From IMG/VR virus record IMGVR_UViG_3300020129_000240, positions 1 to 40,869 of that record: a stretch of 40,869 nt of DNA. One strand, written 5' to 3'. The first letter of the stretch is position 1. Each line of letters begins with the position of its first letter. A program made the translations under genes and the position numbers. Of the stretch, positions 14,564-23,519 are shown one piece after another. The notes below the pieces were generated by a model that did not search any database, had not been told where the DNA came from, and was given only the letters and a program-made list of their open reading frames with translations. Origin of the DNA: a virus.

Positions 14564-16887
14564 CAGAACCCCCCGTTCATCGGCCGCGGCCGAGGCGCCG
14601 GCTGCGGCGGCGGCCGAAGCATGTCGGCGACCATCTGCTGACGTTTCAGCTGCGCCGTGTGTGCGTCCTGCTCAATCTTGGCGTTGGTGGCGCGGATGTC
14701 GGCCGCCTTGCCCACCATGTCCATCTGATGCGCCTGCTGCTCGGCGTGGACCTTCATCAGCGTCTGCGTCGCCTTGGCGGCGTCGTCGCGCTGCTGTCCG
14801 CCGAGGTCGAACTGCTTCATCCGCTCCTGCGAGGCGAGCTTCATCTGCTCGAGGTTCATGTTCTGCTGCAGCTCGAGCAGCCTAATCTGCGCGTCGGACT
14901 TGTCCTTGTCGGCCTGGCGCTGATTTTTCATCTGCTCAATTTGCAAGGCGGTCTTGTTTTGTGCCGTCGTCGGATCATCACCTCGCGGCTGGTCGGATTT
15001 CTCCTCCATGCGCTCGACGAGCTCATCGATCGAACTGTCGAGCGAGCGGCCGGCGCGGAAGTCCTTGACGGAGAACTTCAGGAGCTCGCCACAGAAGGTC
15101 GCAGTCTCTGGAGCCGCAGCGATGAACTGAGCCAGCTGCGGCAACAGCGTCGCGAGCCCCTGCATGTACTCGATGGTCTGCTGCTGCTGCGCCTGCTCGT
15201 CCGGCTCGATCGTCGAGTCGGTTTCGATGTCGAGCGTGAAACTTCTCGCACGGCTATCGCGCAGAAACCTCAGGACCTGCTCGATCGTCGGCTGCGCTTT
15301 AATCTTCTCGATCTGCTCCTCAAGCGACTGCTGCTGCTGCTGCGCCTGCTGCAGCAGAGCGTTGGCCTGGTCGGGCTGCTGCTGCGCCATCTGCTGACCC
15401 TGAGGCGACTGCGCGGCCTGCTGCGTCATCATCTGCTGCTGCTGCGCCTGCTGCTGCAGCGCCATCAGCTGTTGCTCCTGCATCGCCTGTGTCGGCAGCT
15501 GCGTCTGCGACATCTCCACCATGGTCACTGGGCTGAACTTTTCGCAGATGATCTCCGCGGTGATGCGGACCAGATCGCGGGCGATGCGGGCGAGTTCTTT
15601 TTGTTTGTCCCTGATCCGCGCCGAGCCGTACTGAGATTTGAGCTTTTGCGCGCCGAGCGTCTCCTGCGCCTCGGTGTCGCCGCGCATGATGTCGGAGAGG
15701 CCCATGATCTGATAGACGTCGTCGATGATCTGCTTGCGCAGCATCACTAGCTTGTCGACCGTCGCGCTGATCATATCGATCGGCAGCCAGACGATCGGGT
15801 CGCCGCTGTTATTGCCGAACGCCGCCCAGTTGCTGATCGGGACCAGGACCCGCCCCGGCGTGTTAATGGCCATTGCCTGCTGCAGCGCTTGCGTAGTCTC
15901 ATCGCTGCCGCCCGGGTAAAACCCCTTTGCTTCAATCGCTGCTGAGAGCGCATGAATGCGCCCTGTCAATAGATCAATTTCGTCTAACTGATCGTTGTAT
16001 AACATGCCCTCGGGCACAGGAACTAACGAACCGCGCTGCATTGTGCCGTAGGCCGGCCTGGGGCATGGGAAGTAACAACTCAGATCGAGATGAGGATCGT
16101 CCTCATCTAAGATCTCCTCGCAGCCTTCCGCGACCCAGACCACCCGGCGCTCACGCTTGTTCCAGATCTCCCAGAACTTCGCTCGCTCTCTGTTATCAGC
16201 GCCGCCAATGTCCTTGGCATCTCGATCGACGCAGTATTCGGCGTCCTGATAACAATCGCCCGAGCTTTCTTCGAACCGTTGGCGTGCCTCCTCGCGGGTC
16301 AAATAGCTCGCCGCCGCGACCCACCAAACCTCCTGCCAGGTCCTGCTGATAGAATGGAGGAAATCCCTGCGGTTCTTAAACTCTACGCAGACCCGCTCAG
16401 TATCGTAATAGCTTTTGCCGCCCTTGCCCTCGTAGCGGACCCAGGCAACGCCGCGCGACAGCACCGCCAGGTCGTCGCGGATCTGGATCATTACTTCGTT
16501 GACATATGTCAGATCAAACGCGGTCTTGCAGCAACGCTCGAGCAGCTCGCTCGCGGACTGATAAACCGGCCGCCGGTCATGAAATTTGGGGACCACGACC
16601 GGGACCGGCGGGCAGGCATAAATGGCGGGCTTCAAGACTTCGTTATTAGCCCAGTAGATCTGATATTCCTTGGCCCGCCCCATCGTGTTCAGCCGGGCTA
16701 TGTTGGCATAGCGCTTGTCGGCCCTGTCGCAGTGATCATTCCATTCCTTGAACGCCGTCTCGCTCTCCTGCAGCAGGTTGAGCCAAGCCCGCGATTTCCG
16801 CGGCTCGATGGACGGGTTGTGTTCGATGTCGTCGGTTCTAACGTCCGACCGAGGCGGCGCCGGCGCCAGATACGGGAGGTCAGCCAT
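14563..16887 (-). CDS. Portal protein
   Basis: The 774-aa protein is typical of podoviral portals. The N-terminal part contains WLNLLQESETAFKEWNDHCDRADKRY and NVEVLKPAIY-like text (WANNEVLKPAIYACPPVPVVVPKF). The stem/wing includes GVAWVRYEGKGG and IWNKRERRVVWVAEGCEEIL. A Gln-rich and coiled-coil C-terminus runs from about 465. It makes the dodecameric ring at one capsid vertex and binds TerL and the adaptor. GGGAGGTCAGCC ribosome site lies before ATG 16887. The CAG-rich region 15320-15480 encodes Gln runs and may be hypervariable. Confidence 0.88.
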   Translation of the reverse strand: MADLPYLAPAPPRSDVRTDDIEHNPSIEPRKSRAWLNLLQESETAFKEWNDHCDRADKRYANIARLNTMGRAKEYQIYWANNEVLKPAIYACPPVPVVVPKFHDRRPVYQSASELLERCCKTAFDLTYVNEVMIQIRDDLAVLSRGVAWVRYEGKGGKSYYDTERVCVEFKNRRDFLHSISRTWQEVWWVAAASYLTREEARQRFEESSGDCYQDAEYCVDRDAKDIGGADNRERAKFWEIWNKRERRVVWVAEGCEEILDEDDPHLDLSCYFPCPRPAYGTMQRGSLVPVPEGMLYNDQLDEIDLLTGRIHALSAAIEAKGFYPGGSDETTQALQQAMAINTPGRVLVPISNWAAFGNNSGDPIVWLPIDMISATVDKLVMLRKQIIDDVYQIMGLSDIMRGDTEAQETLGAQKLKSQYGSARIRDKQKELARIARDLVRITAEIICEKFSPVTMVEMSQTQLPTQAMQEQQLMALQQQAQQQQMMTQQAAQSPQGQQMAQQQPDQANALLQQAQQQQQSLEEQIEKIKAQPTIEQVLRFLRDSRARSFTLDIETDSTIEPDEQAQQQQTIEYMQGLATLLPQLAQFIAAAPETATFCGELLKFSVKDFRAGRSLDSSIDELVERMEEKSDQPRGDDPTTAQNKTALQIEQMKNQRQADKDKSDAQIRLLELQQNMNLEQMKLASQERMKQFDLGGQQRDDAAKATQTLMKVHAEQQAHQMDMVGKAADIRATNAKIEQDAHTAQLKRQQMVADMLRPPPQPAPRPRPMNGGF

Positions 16888-16992
16888 GGCGCGGCCCCCG
16901 CAATCGGGCGGCCTCTGCGCATGTCGGGCAAATGGTATGCGGCGTCGTGCGCTGATGCCGGCAAGGCTTGATCGCTGAGCAGCAGCCCGGAC

Positions 16993-18357
16993 CTAGATCC
17001 TCATGCGCTCGCGACGCGGCGGGACCGGAGGAATAAATATTCCGCCGTTCTGCGGCCGCTGCCGCAGCTGCGGAGTTCTGATCGGCGCGGGTTTCCATGC
17101 CATCGACAAGTACCGAAAACTGTCGGCACTATCAGAGGTCCAGTCGGCGACCGCAGAGGCACGGAAACATCGTTTATCATCATCCCACTCGCGGCGATAC
17201 TGCTCGAGCGCAGAAATTCCCTGCTCGCACCTCGGGTGGAAGACGCAAAGCGGTAATGTCCTGCGGACTGCGTTAATTCCGTCCGCCAGCGTGTGATCGG
17301 GGACCAGGCACGGATTAAGCCCCATCAGCGCCATAGTCTCGATGCGGGTTCGGCCGACGGTGAACTCCCTGACCTTCGCATCGTGCGGCACATAATCGAT
17401 GCCGTGCTTCAGCCCGTATTTCTTCGCGTATTCGTCAATGACATCGATGTAATGGTCTAAGCCGACGCCGGACGCCGCATAATGCGCCAAGACAAATACT
17501 TGCGCGCCTACGACCTGAAACCACCAAATACTCGTGTCATGGCGCACGCCAATGTCCCAGGCCCGGTGCACGGGCTGGCCGGCGATCGGCTCGATCTCAA
17601 GGATGCGGCCTTGCTGCCGAACGGCAGCCATCTCGCGCCCGTAGAAGGCGCCCAAGATCGCCGCATTGAAACTGACCTCGTATTCCTGCTCATAGACCGC
17701 GCGGCCGGCATCGCCATAGAGCGCCATGTACTCCGAGAGCGTCTCCGCAAGCACTTCCTGCGAGAGCGCCTTGCTGTCATGAATGGTCAGACGCTCCGCG
17801 AACCAGCCCGGCGCCGTCTGCGCATACTCAAACATCTGCTTGGCGTGGTTGGGCCCGCGCGGTGTCGTAATAAACACCGCCCAACCGTTGTTTTCCTCGA
17901 GCATCGGCCTCGCAAAACCCCAGACGCCCGGCTTCGCTAGAGCAAACTCTGAGAACGTGATGCCCGCGAGCGAGGAGCCAATGATCGAAGTATCATAACG
18001 ATCTGACCCCATCACCGACCATGTACTTCCGTTGATGAAACGGAGAAACATCTCGTTGTCTGAAGTATTTACCCGGATCTCCCGCGGAAATGCTTCATCA
18101 ATGCGGCGCAGCCCGGAATGCGGATTGACCGCCGTCCAAATGCTTTTGCGACCTTGGGCAAACTCGGGCAAGCAATGAGCGTAATTGCCGGGCCGCTCCA
18201 TCGCCGCGCGCGCCGCATGATGCAGACAAATCTCGTCCTTGCCGGAGCGGCGATGCCACAGAGCAAAGGCCCGCTTGCCGCCATCCTCCAGATAGCGCCA
18301 GAGCTTCTCCTGATACGGCCGTGGATGCCAGCCGTTATGCGGCAGCTCAATGTCCAT
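16993..18357 (-). CDS. Terminase large subunit
   Basis: The 454-aa protein has a Walker A-like P-loop (FALWHRRSGKDE, residues 31-42, with R37/K40), Walker B (GITFSEFAL, E137) and the coupling motif FITTPRG. The RNase H-like nuclease half has its first acid near D268 (RAWDIGVRHDTSIWWF) and further acids after 340. It pumps DNA into the prohead through the portal. A packaging type (cos or pac) cannot be decided from sequence. The 105-bp gap to the portal gene carries no confident gene. Ribosome site before ATG 18357 is weak. Confidence 0.92.
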   Translation of the reverse strand: MDIELPHNGWHPRPYQEKLWRYLEDGGKRAFALWHRRSGKDEICLHHAARAAMERPGNYAHCLPEFAQGRKSIWTAVNPHSGLRRIDEAFPREIRVNTSDNEMFLRFINGSTWSVMGSDRYDTSIIGSSLAGITFSEFALAKPGVWGFARPMLEENNGWAVFITTPRGPNHAKQMFEYAQTAPGWFAERLTIHDSKALSQEVLAETLSEYMALYGDAGRAVYEQEYEVSFNAAILGAFYGREMAAVRQQGRILEIEPIAGQPVHRAWDIGVRHDTSIWWFQVVGAQVFVLAHYAASGVGLDHYIDVIDEYAKKYGLKHGIDYVPHDAKVREFTVGRTRIETMALMGLNPCLVPDHTLADGINAVRRTLPLCVFHPRCEQGISALEQYRREWDDDKRCFRASAVADWTSDSADSFRYLSMAWKPAPIRTPQLRQRPQNGGIFIPPVPPRRERMRI

Positions 18358-18420
18358 GGGCGTTAGCAGTCGTTGATTTGCACGGCCGGTAGAACCGGCG
18401 GCATTTAACGCAGATGGGTT

Positions 18421-18921
18421 TCAATGAAGCTCGCTCCCCTTGGCTCCCGGTCGCGGCAGTAGGCCGACTATGCGCCCCTCGGAGACGTCGAAGCGGTCAA
18501 GCACCGGGTCGCCCAGCCGCGCCCGATCGCCCTCGCGGATGATCTCGCGCCGCACGCTCAGCCCGCCCCCGTCGCGGTCCTCGGCGATAACCATCAGCAC
18601 CTCGAGGCGGTCCGGCTGCGCGGCAACACCCTCACGAGCGATGGCGGCAACGCGGTCACCGTCCCCGTCCACAGTCCAAGCCTCGGTCACCAGGGCCACG
18701 CGCACCGCCCCGATCTCGGCCAGATAGCGGCGGACGAGCAACGCACAAAAGTCCTTGTCGTCAACCCCCGGCACCATGAACAGATGCAGCGTGCCGTCGC
18801 CGGCGACGGCGAGGTACATCGGGTTAAACGCACCGCCCTGCTGGAAAAAGGTGGTGCTGGCGTGATCAAGCGCGGCACGAGCAAATGCCTCGAGGTTCTT
18901 GTCGTCATCACTAAACTTCAT
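18421..18921 (-). CDS. Hypothetical protein of the packaging region
   Basis: The 166-aa product from ATG 18921 begins MKFSDDDKNLEAFARAALDHASTTF. It is alpha/beta with YLAVAGDGTLHLFMVPG, VRVALVTEAWTVD and RLEVLMVIAEDRDGG, then SVRREIIREGDRARLGDPVL. The text resembles small cytosolic proteins without known function in alphaproteobacterial genomes. It overlaps the preceding gene by 11 nt and lies just upstream of TerL. Confidence 0.68.
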   Translation of the reverse strand: MKFSDDDKNLEAFARAALDHASTTFFQQGGAFNPMYLAVAGDGTLHLFMVPGVDDKDFCALLVRRYLAEIGAVRVALVTEAWTVDGDGDRVAAIAREGVAAQPDRLEVLMVIAEDRDGGGLSVRREIIREGDRARLGDPVLDRFDVSEGRIVGLLPRPGAKGSELH

Positions 18922-19159
18922 CGCCGCCCCCAAACCGCAGCCGGCTCTCCATCAGGTAAAGCTCAGCCCACGCCATGTTCAGCCGCTCCCGATCAGCCTC
19001 GCTCAGCGGCTCCTCCGAACGCAGCCGGCGACCCGCCAGCTCCACGATCGTTGAAAACGCCTTCTCATAGCCCGGAACCGTCTCAAGCTTGTGCGCAAAG
19101 CTTTTCAGAATGTCCGAGACTTCGCCCTCAGTGCACTCCCGCTGCTTCCGCCGCGCCAT
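18911..19159 (-). CDS. Small helical hypothetical protein
   Basis: The 82-aa product (MARRKQRECTEGEVSDILK ...) is all helical with no cysteines arranged for metal. The helical part around LNMAWAELYLMESRLRFGG is amphipathic. ATG 19159 lies two bases after the previous stop and is preceded by GGGAGC. The longer frame up to 19228 is not needed. Function unknown. Confidence 0.65.
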   Translation of the reverse strand: MARRKQRECTEGEVSDILKSFAHKLETVPGYEKAFSTIVELAGRRLRSEEPLSEADRERLNMAWAELYLMESRLRFGGGDEV

Positions 19160-19161
19160 CG

Positions 19162-19425
19162 CTAATGCTCCCGGTGAAACTGCGCACTCCTGATCTGCTC
19201 CACCGAGCAGGCCTCGCAGTACAGCCAAACGCGGTTCTCGCCGCCATGCTCCTCGAGCCGGTCAAACTTCTCGCCGGCCGCAAAGGGCCGCTCGCACACC
19301 GTGCAGAACGGCAGCTCAATGGCCCTGTAAGGCCTGCCGCGCTTGAAATCGACCGTCACCGAGACGCCGCTTCCCGCCAGCCCGCGGCCGGCCAGGTTGG
19401 TGATCTTGAACTCGTCCTTCGCCAT
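19162..19425 (-). CDS. Small zinc-ribbon-like protein
   Basis: The 87-aa protein has two CxxC pairs (PFCTVCERPF near residue 42 and YCEACS near 71), which make a likely zinc ribbon. Between the pairs is FAAGEKFDRLEEHGGENRVW. A strong AGGAGG site 6 bases upstream selects ATG 19425 over the TTG at 19443. Such proteins often bind nucleic acid or proteins. The role in the packaging region is unknown. Confidence 0.68.
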   Translation of the reverse strand: MAKDEFKITNLAGRGLAGSGVSVTVDFKRGRPYRAIELPFCTVCERPFAAGEKFDRLEEHGGENRVWLYCEACSVEQIRSAQFHREH

Positions 19426-19439
19426 CGCTCCCTCCTCGT

Positions 19440-19541
19440 TCAAGGCTCGGCCCGCGTCAGCTCACACAGGCCGAGCCCCCTGAGTAAATCGTCCCTGTCA
19501 TAGCCCCGTCGTGGGGGTCGAGTTGGGACTCCTTCCATCAT
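19440..19541 (-). CDS. Possible 33-aa peptide
   Basis: The frame 19440-19541 (two tandem ATGs) encodes MMEGVPTRPPRRGYDRDD and ends ELTRAEP. It fills the gap before the zinc-ribbon gene. The frame extends further upstream, but with composition unlike the neighbours. No good ribosome site. Weakly supported. Confidence 0.3.
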   Translation of the reverse strand: MMEGVPTRPPRRGYDRDDLLRGLGLCELTRAEP

Positions 19542-19710
19542 CGATCGTTCCCGCCGGTGACCGCGGGCGCCTCCCCGGGTGCGGCCCGGAAACCGGACAG
19601 TAAATCGGGTTGCTGCGCACTCGCCCCGCCGATATCCTTTCCCCGGCGCGCGGCTAGGGTATTGCCCCGACAAGGACTGATGCCGCACAAGCCTTCGGTC
19701 TGCCGCGCGC

Positions 19711-19923
19711 TCATATCCCCAGCCCCTTCAGCCGCTCAGCAATCGCCGCGATCGCCTCCTTCACCTCGGCGCCGAGCACCACGACCTCGACGCGCAGGAG
19801 CTCACATCGATCGGGCTGCCAACCCTTCCGCCGCCCACGCTCGGAGACGCCACAGAACTCGCAGCGGCTACCGTCGGGATCCCCGGTCTTCCAGTCGTCG
19901 TATCCCGGCAGGTCGTCAGTCAT
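19711..19923 (-). CDS. Small CxxC hypothetical protein
   Basis: The 70-aa protein has SRCEFCGVSERGRRKGW near residues 19-35 and a helical C-terminus (VLGAEVKEAIAAIAERLKGLGI). The CxxC plus a later Cys could bind zinc. ATG 19923 follows the previous gene's stop at 19958 by about 35 bases. Function unknown. Confidence 0.6.
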   Translation of the reverse strand: MTDDLPGYDDWKTGDPDGSRCEFCGVSERGRRKGWQPDRCELLRVEVVVLGAEVKEAIAAIAERLKGLGI

Positions 19924-19957
19924 GGGTCACCTCCAGCCGAGGTCCTCTCGCAGAACG

Positions 19958-20311
19958 TTACGCAGATGGTGTGCAGCGACGTGCAGATGCGTTTTGTCGG
20001 CCGGCCGCTACTGCCCTAGCCACCCACCCCTCAAACTCGATGGGCACGTCGCTGCAATCGAGTTCGCGGCATATCCATCTCGGACGGACGGTCCCGAGGC
20101 CGCCGGCTGGGTTTCGCATCCGTCGGGCGAGCGCAAACGCCGCCTCCCTCGCTCGCGTCTCGTTGAGCATCCCGGAAAGCCACTCGCGCTGCCGGACAGA
20201 AAGCCACTCGCGCTGCCGGACACGCCACATCTTCGGCCACACCGGATCCGGCTCAACCGAGATGCCGGTGAACTTTCTGCCGATGAACAGGTGATAGACG
20301 CGGTCAGTCAT
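19958..20311 (-). CDS. Hypothetical protein with internal 8-aa tandem duplication
   Basis: The 117-aa protein starts MTDRVYHLFIGRKFTGISV and reads WPKMWRVRQREWLSVRQREWLSG in the middle. The duplicated eight residues correspond to a perfect 24-bp tandem repeat at 20175-20222. The text around it (DPVWPKMWRV, ARRMRNP) looks like a small phage protein of unknown function. AGGGGA lies 7 bases before ATG 20311. Confidence 0.65.
   Translation of the reverse strand: MTDRVYHLFIGRKFTGISVEPDPVWPKMWRVRQREWLSVRQREWLSGMLNETRAREAAFALARRMRNPAGGLGTVRPRWICRELDCSDVPIEFEGWVARAVAAGRQNASARRCTPSA
20175..20222 (-). repeat. Perfect 24-bp tandem duplication
   Basis: Two exact copies of a 24-bp unit (20175-20198 and 20199-20222) lie inside the 117-aa gene. 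They add eight residues in frame. Identity of the copies suggests a recent slippage or recombination event. Confidence 0.9.
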
Positions 20312-20443
20312 TGGATTATCCCCTAATGGAAAAAGGGTCGGCAGATTTCGAGCTCAGAAACCCGCATAAAATGGGCGTTTCCGATGGCCAGAAATCGCAT
20401 GGAGGAAGGGGCCCGTTAATCCATGCCAAAAACGCTGCGGAAA

Positions 20444-20815
20444 TCATGGGTTTTTATTCTCCACGATTTCAGGAGGCGGCGTATTTTCAATGGTCACCGG
20501 CTCCTCGGCCTTCGCAAACAAGTGCCGTATCGTGACGCGAACAGCGTCAGAGCCATCAGGACCAACAATCGCTTGCGCAGGCTTTCCATAGGCTCGATCG
20601 AGCAGCTCTCGAGCAGCTTGGATCGCTGCTTTGCCGTCCTTGCGCTGGTTCATCCAGTAAACCAGCGTTTTGATCGCAGCCTTCGTGTGCGTTTTGCACG
20701 CTTCGACGAGCTCTGGATCTTCTTTTGGCCGGCCGGCGGGGTTTCCGGATTGTCCCGGTTTCCAGTTTGGATTGCCTCGCCGTTTTTGCAGGCTGCTTGT
20801 TGCTAAATTTTCCAT
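20444..20815 (-). CDS. DUF5681 protein, candidate small terminase subunit
   Basis: The 123-aa protein contains 'RGNPNWKPGQSGNPAGRPKEDPEL' (residues 13-36), the DUF5681 signature. It is found at the N-terminus of many phage small-terminase-like proteins and in proteins near prophages. The helical remainder (KAAIKTLVYWMNQRKDGKAAIQAARELLDRAYGKPAQ) fits a DNA-binding oligomer. It is the first gene after the non-coding dyad at 20816-21022, 2.1 kb before TerL. No other small-terminase candidate is seen. Confidence 0.72.
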   Translation of the reverse strand: MENLATSSLQKRRGNPNWKPGQSGNPAGRPKEDPELVEACKTHTKAAIKTLVYWMNQRKDGKAAIQAARELLDRAYGKPAQAIVGPDGSDAVRVTIRHLFAKAEEPVTIENTPPPEIVENKNP

Positions 20816-21022
20816 CTACAGAACCGCATTCTAATTTTTTCTGAAGTTAGACTGGCGAAGGGTTGCGCCAGCTAGGCGACGCCCGGTGCGGGCGGTCTCG
20901 TCTGCGCCACCCTCCACCCCCCCCCCCTTCTTAGGGGGGGGTAGGGTGGCGCAAACCGCCCACACCCCCCGCGCCCTGCGTCACCTTTGCGCCAGCTTTG
21001 CGCCAGTCTGACTTTCATAAAA
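20816..21022. other. Non-coding dyad-rich region between replication and packaging modules
   Basis: This 207-bp gap between two minus-strand genes holds nested inverted repeats. An outer pair has AGACTGGCG on the left (near 20850) and its complement CGCCAGTCT on the right (near 21001). TTTGCGCCAGC-type repeats occur inside, and a GC-rich hairpin is at the centre. It may be the terminator of the replication operon plus late promoter, or a replication origin or packaging signal. No gene seen. Confidence 0.6.
20904..20952. promoter_or_regulatory. Long GC hairpin (poly-C/poly-G stem)
   Basis: GCGCCACCCT (20904-20913) pairs with AGGGTGGCGC (20943-20952), and A plus eight of eleven C's (20916-20927) pairs with eight G's and a T (20934-20942). 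A 2-nt bulge separates the stems and the loop is about 9 nt. It is nearly symmetrical, so it forms on both strands. It lacks a U-run. Confidence 0.75.
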
Positions 21023-22063
21023 TTAGGCTGCCTGACGTGGCGCACGGTGCCATCGGGCGCGGAACCGGAACAACTCGTTGTAGTAATCGCCATTGCGCAT
21101 CGCCTTTCGGTGGTTATTGGTTTCGATTTCGAAGGTCTTCCATGCTTCGGGTGGGATGGCTGCGTAGGATCCGTGTGCAGCGATGAGCCGGTGGAGGTCT
21201 GGGGGTGTTCTGAGTTTTTCGAGGTGTCGTTCGTGCGCAGCGATGAGTTCTTCGGTTTCGGCGCGTTCTTCGGCTTGTTGGCGCCGTTGTTGGTCGCGAA
21301 GGGCCTGTTCTTTCAGTTGCCGGGCGAGGAGGTGCTGTTCGTTGGCGTAGCGTTGTTGCTCGGCGATGATTTGTGCGAGCGCTTTCTCCCGTTTCATAGT
21401 CTGGAGGCGTTCGTCTTCGACGCCGGCGAGATATTTGGCCTGGGTTAGGCTTTCGATGGCCTCGGCCTCGACGCGGCGGAGGAGTTCGAGTTTTTCCTGT
21501 CTGCGGCGATGATTTTCCTCGCGTTGTTCGCGGCATGGGAACAGCCAGGCGCGATCGGCCGCTGTCAGGATGGCGTTGCGCCACATGGCTTCGGTGCCGT
21601 CGAGATTGCGGTAGGGGCGCAGATCGACTTCGACGGCGGCCATATTTCTGTTGGCGTATTCTTCGATTTTTTCTATTTCGGTTTGATGAGCGACCCAGAT
21701 TTCGACGGCGACTTCCTCCATTTCGAACCTGACGAGGACGTCGGGGATGATTTTACCGAGCCGGACCTCGCCGTTGGCGAAGACGATTTTCCCGAGGTTT
21801 TGATCATCTGGCAGCCGTAGGATTTGGCTTTCGAGGATGATTTGCTTAGCGAATTGATGGAGGGCTGTTTCGCGAGATCCGTCGCAGCTGGTTTCGGCAT
21901 GGTGCCGGAAGTGATGCCGCATGATTTCGCCCTGGCAGGCGACCAGGGGTTTCCCGCATTTTGGGCAGGTGCATTCGCAGGCGAGTCCGCGCATTGCGGT
22001 TTCGGCGCAGATGAGCTTTCCGCCCGTTGTTCTCCCGAACGGGACTTTTACTTCGTTACTCAT
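21023..22063 (-). CDS. CoiA-like nuclease
   Basis: The 346-aa protein has the CoiA-like layout. First is a zinc-binding head with CTCPKCGKPLVACQGEIMRHHFRHH (about 31-55). A restriction-endonuclease-like core follows with IIPDVLVRF (D108) and VAVEIWVAH (E121). A long helical, Glu/Arg-rich coiled coil occupies about 175-290. CoiA proteins act in DNA uptake and recombination in bacteria; phage copies probably process recombination intermediates. Start overlaps the helicase stop by 8 nt. It is the last gene of the replication module. Confidence 0.78.
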   Translation of the reverse strand: MSNEVKVPFGRTTGGKLICAETAMRGLACECTCPKCGKPLVACQGEIMRHHFRHHAETSCDGSRETALHQFAKQIILESQILRLPDDQNLGKIVFANGEVRLGKIIPDVLVRFEMEEVAVEIWVAHQTEIEKIEEYANRNMAAVEVDLRPYRNLDGTEAMWRNAILTAADRAWLFPCREQREENHRRRQEKLELLRRVEAEAIESLTQAKYLAGVEDERLQTMKREKALAQIIAEQQRYANEQHLLARQLKEQALRDQQRRQQAEERAETEELIAAHERHLEKLRTPPDLHRLIAAHGSYAAIPPEAWKTFEIETNNHRKAMRNGDYYNELFRFRARWHRAPRQAA

Positions 22064-23519
22064 TGTTATCCAGCTTGAGCTTTGGCGCCTTTGCGCTCAG
22101 ATCGAATTTATGTTTGTCGCTGGCGAGGACGTAGAACTGGCGTTTCTTGCGCTGTTCATCGAGCCAGGTGACTTGCACGATGACGCCGTCGCGTTCCCAT
22201 TTCTTGATTTGTTGGCTGATCCAGATGGCATCGCCTTTTTTTGCAGGGTCGCGGCCGAACCGCGAGGCGATGGGGTGCCCGAGCCATTCGTTCGACTGGC
22301 TATAGGTGCGATAAGGCTTTGCCCCGACTACGATTTTCAGCCATTCGGTATCGTCGTCGGTGATGCCGATTAGTTTGTATGTGTAGCCTTCGAGGGCTTG
22401 GACGTTATCGCCATTGGCGAGTTGGACCGAGACCAGCTCTGCCCACTGGGCTTTCTCGGGGGGGGCCATATTCCGCTTGCCGCTGTCGATGCGGAGATAG
22501 CGCAGCCGGTCGTCATCCTTGATGCCGCCGCGTTCGGCCTCCTCCTGGCTCATATCGTTGAGGACGCGGCAGGAGCGGACGGCATTGACGATGGCGGCTG
22601 CACCGCGCGCGTCATAGACCGTTATCTCCGATTGCCCGAAGGCTGGTTTGCGGACGTGATGGCTGAGTTCGATACAACATTGCTGCCGGTGGCATATTTC
22701 GCCGAGCCGCTTGACCAGTGCGTCCATTGCACCGGTGTCGCTCTCCTGCAGGTAATGAAAGCTGATGAAGGGATCGATGATGATGACGTCGATCCGGCGA
22801 TGCTGGATTGCCGCCTCGAACGCAGCGAGCCGCGCTTCGTCAAACTCCGTTCCCGCTTTCGAACTTTTTGCAATTTTGAACGGGAAACTCAGCTTATCGT
22901 CGACAAACAGGCGGCCGCCCAGGGTCTCATTGGTGATGCGGCGGCCATGGACATGGGCGGCGATGCGGCGATCGATCTCGGCCTTGTCGTCCTCGCCGCT
23001 GATGTACCAGACCCGCAGCCCGCTGCAGACCATTTCCATGGCCTCGTGCAGGGCGAGCGTCGTCTTGCCTTTGCCTCCCGGGGCCACGGTCGCGGTGACG
23101 ACGCCCCGCATGTAATGATGGCGGTGCAGCCACACGCGTTTGGGGATGAGGCCCTCGTCGGGCAGCAGGTAGGGGGTGGGCTCGATCGCCAGAACGGCGG
23201 CCGGCCCGTGCTTGCCGTTGGTCTTCGGCTTCGGCGCCGGCAGCTCGAGCAGATCCGGGACGTGCTCGACGTTATCGAAGGCGTCGCCGGTAATGCGTTG
23301 GATCTCGTCGGCGCCGAAGTTCTCGATGAGGTCCTGTGTTAGCGCGATCTCCTGCAGGGCATCGGCGGCGGCGGCGATCGAGAGGCCGCGCGCGGTGCAG
23401 CCGGCGATGTCGTTGGCGGCTTCGATAAAGACCTTCAGCCGGGCTTCGGGGCGGGGGATTGAGGCGAGGATGGCGCGCCATGAACGGATCCGCTCGTCGA
23501 AGGCGCCGAGCTCGGTCAT
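22056..23519 (-). CDS. RepA-type AAA_25 replicative helicase/ATPase
   Basis: The product from ATG 23519 is 487 aa. Walker A is TVAPGGKGKTTL (about 144-155), Walker B is VIIIDPF (about 245-251), and the segment CCIELSHHVRK provides sensor-like histidines. This fits hexameric RepA/AAA_25 helicases of plasmids and phages (RSF1010 RepA type). The first 100 residues are a helical N-terminal domain; the C-terminus resembles a winged helix (WLGHPIASRFGRDPAKKGDAIW). The frame runs upstream to 23723, but ATG 23519 gives an ATGA overlap with the 65-aa gene and marks the domain start. Confidence 0.87.
   Translation of the reverse strand: MTELGAFDERIRSWRAILASIPRPEARLKVFIEAANDIAGCTARGLSIAAAADALQEIALTQDLIENFGADEIQRITGDAFDNVEHVPDLLELPAPKPKTNGKHGPAAVLAIEPTPYLLPDEGLIPKRVWLHRHHYMRGVVTATVAPGGKGKTTLALHEAMEMVCSGLRVWYISGEDDKAEIDRRIAAHVHGRRITNETLGGRLFVDDKLSFPFKIAKSSKAGTEFDEARLAAFEAAIQHRRIDVIIIDPFISFHYLQESDTGAMDALVKRLGEICHRQQCCIELSHHVRKPAFGQSEITVYDARGAAAIVNAVRSCRVLNDMSQEEAERGGIKDDDRLRYLRIDSGKRNMAPPEKAQWAELVSVQLANGDNVQALEGYTYKLIGITDDDTEWLKIVVGAKPYRTYSQSNEWLGHPIASRFGRDPAKKGDAIWISQQIKKWERDGVIVQVTWLDEQRKKRQFYVLASDKHKFDLSAKAPKLKLDNNE

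Noticed and set aside
16880-16992. Possible zinc-finger peptide between TerL and portal (CCSAIKPCRHQ ... ICPTCAE)
   Set aside because: The cysteine pattern is attractive, but the frame has no usual start codon in the gap; a start inside TerL would be required. Not called.
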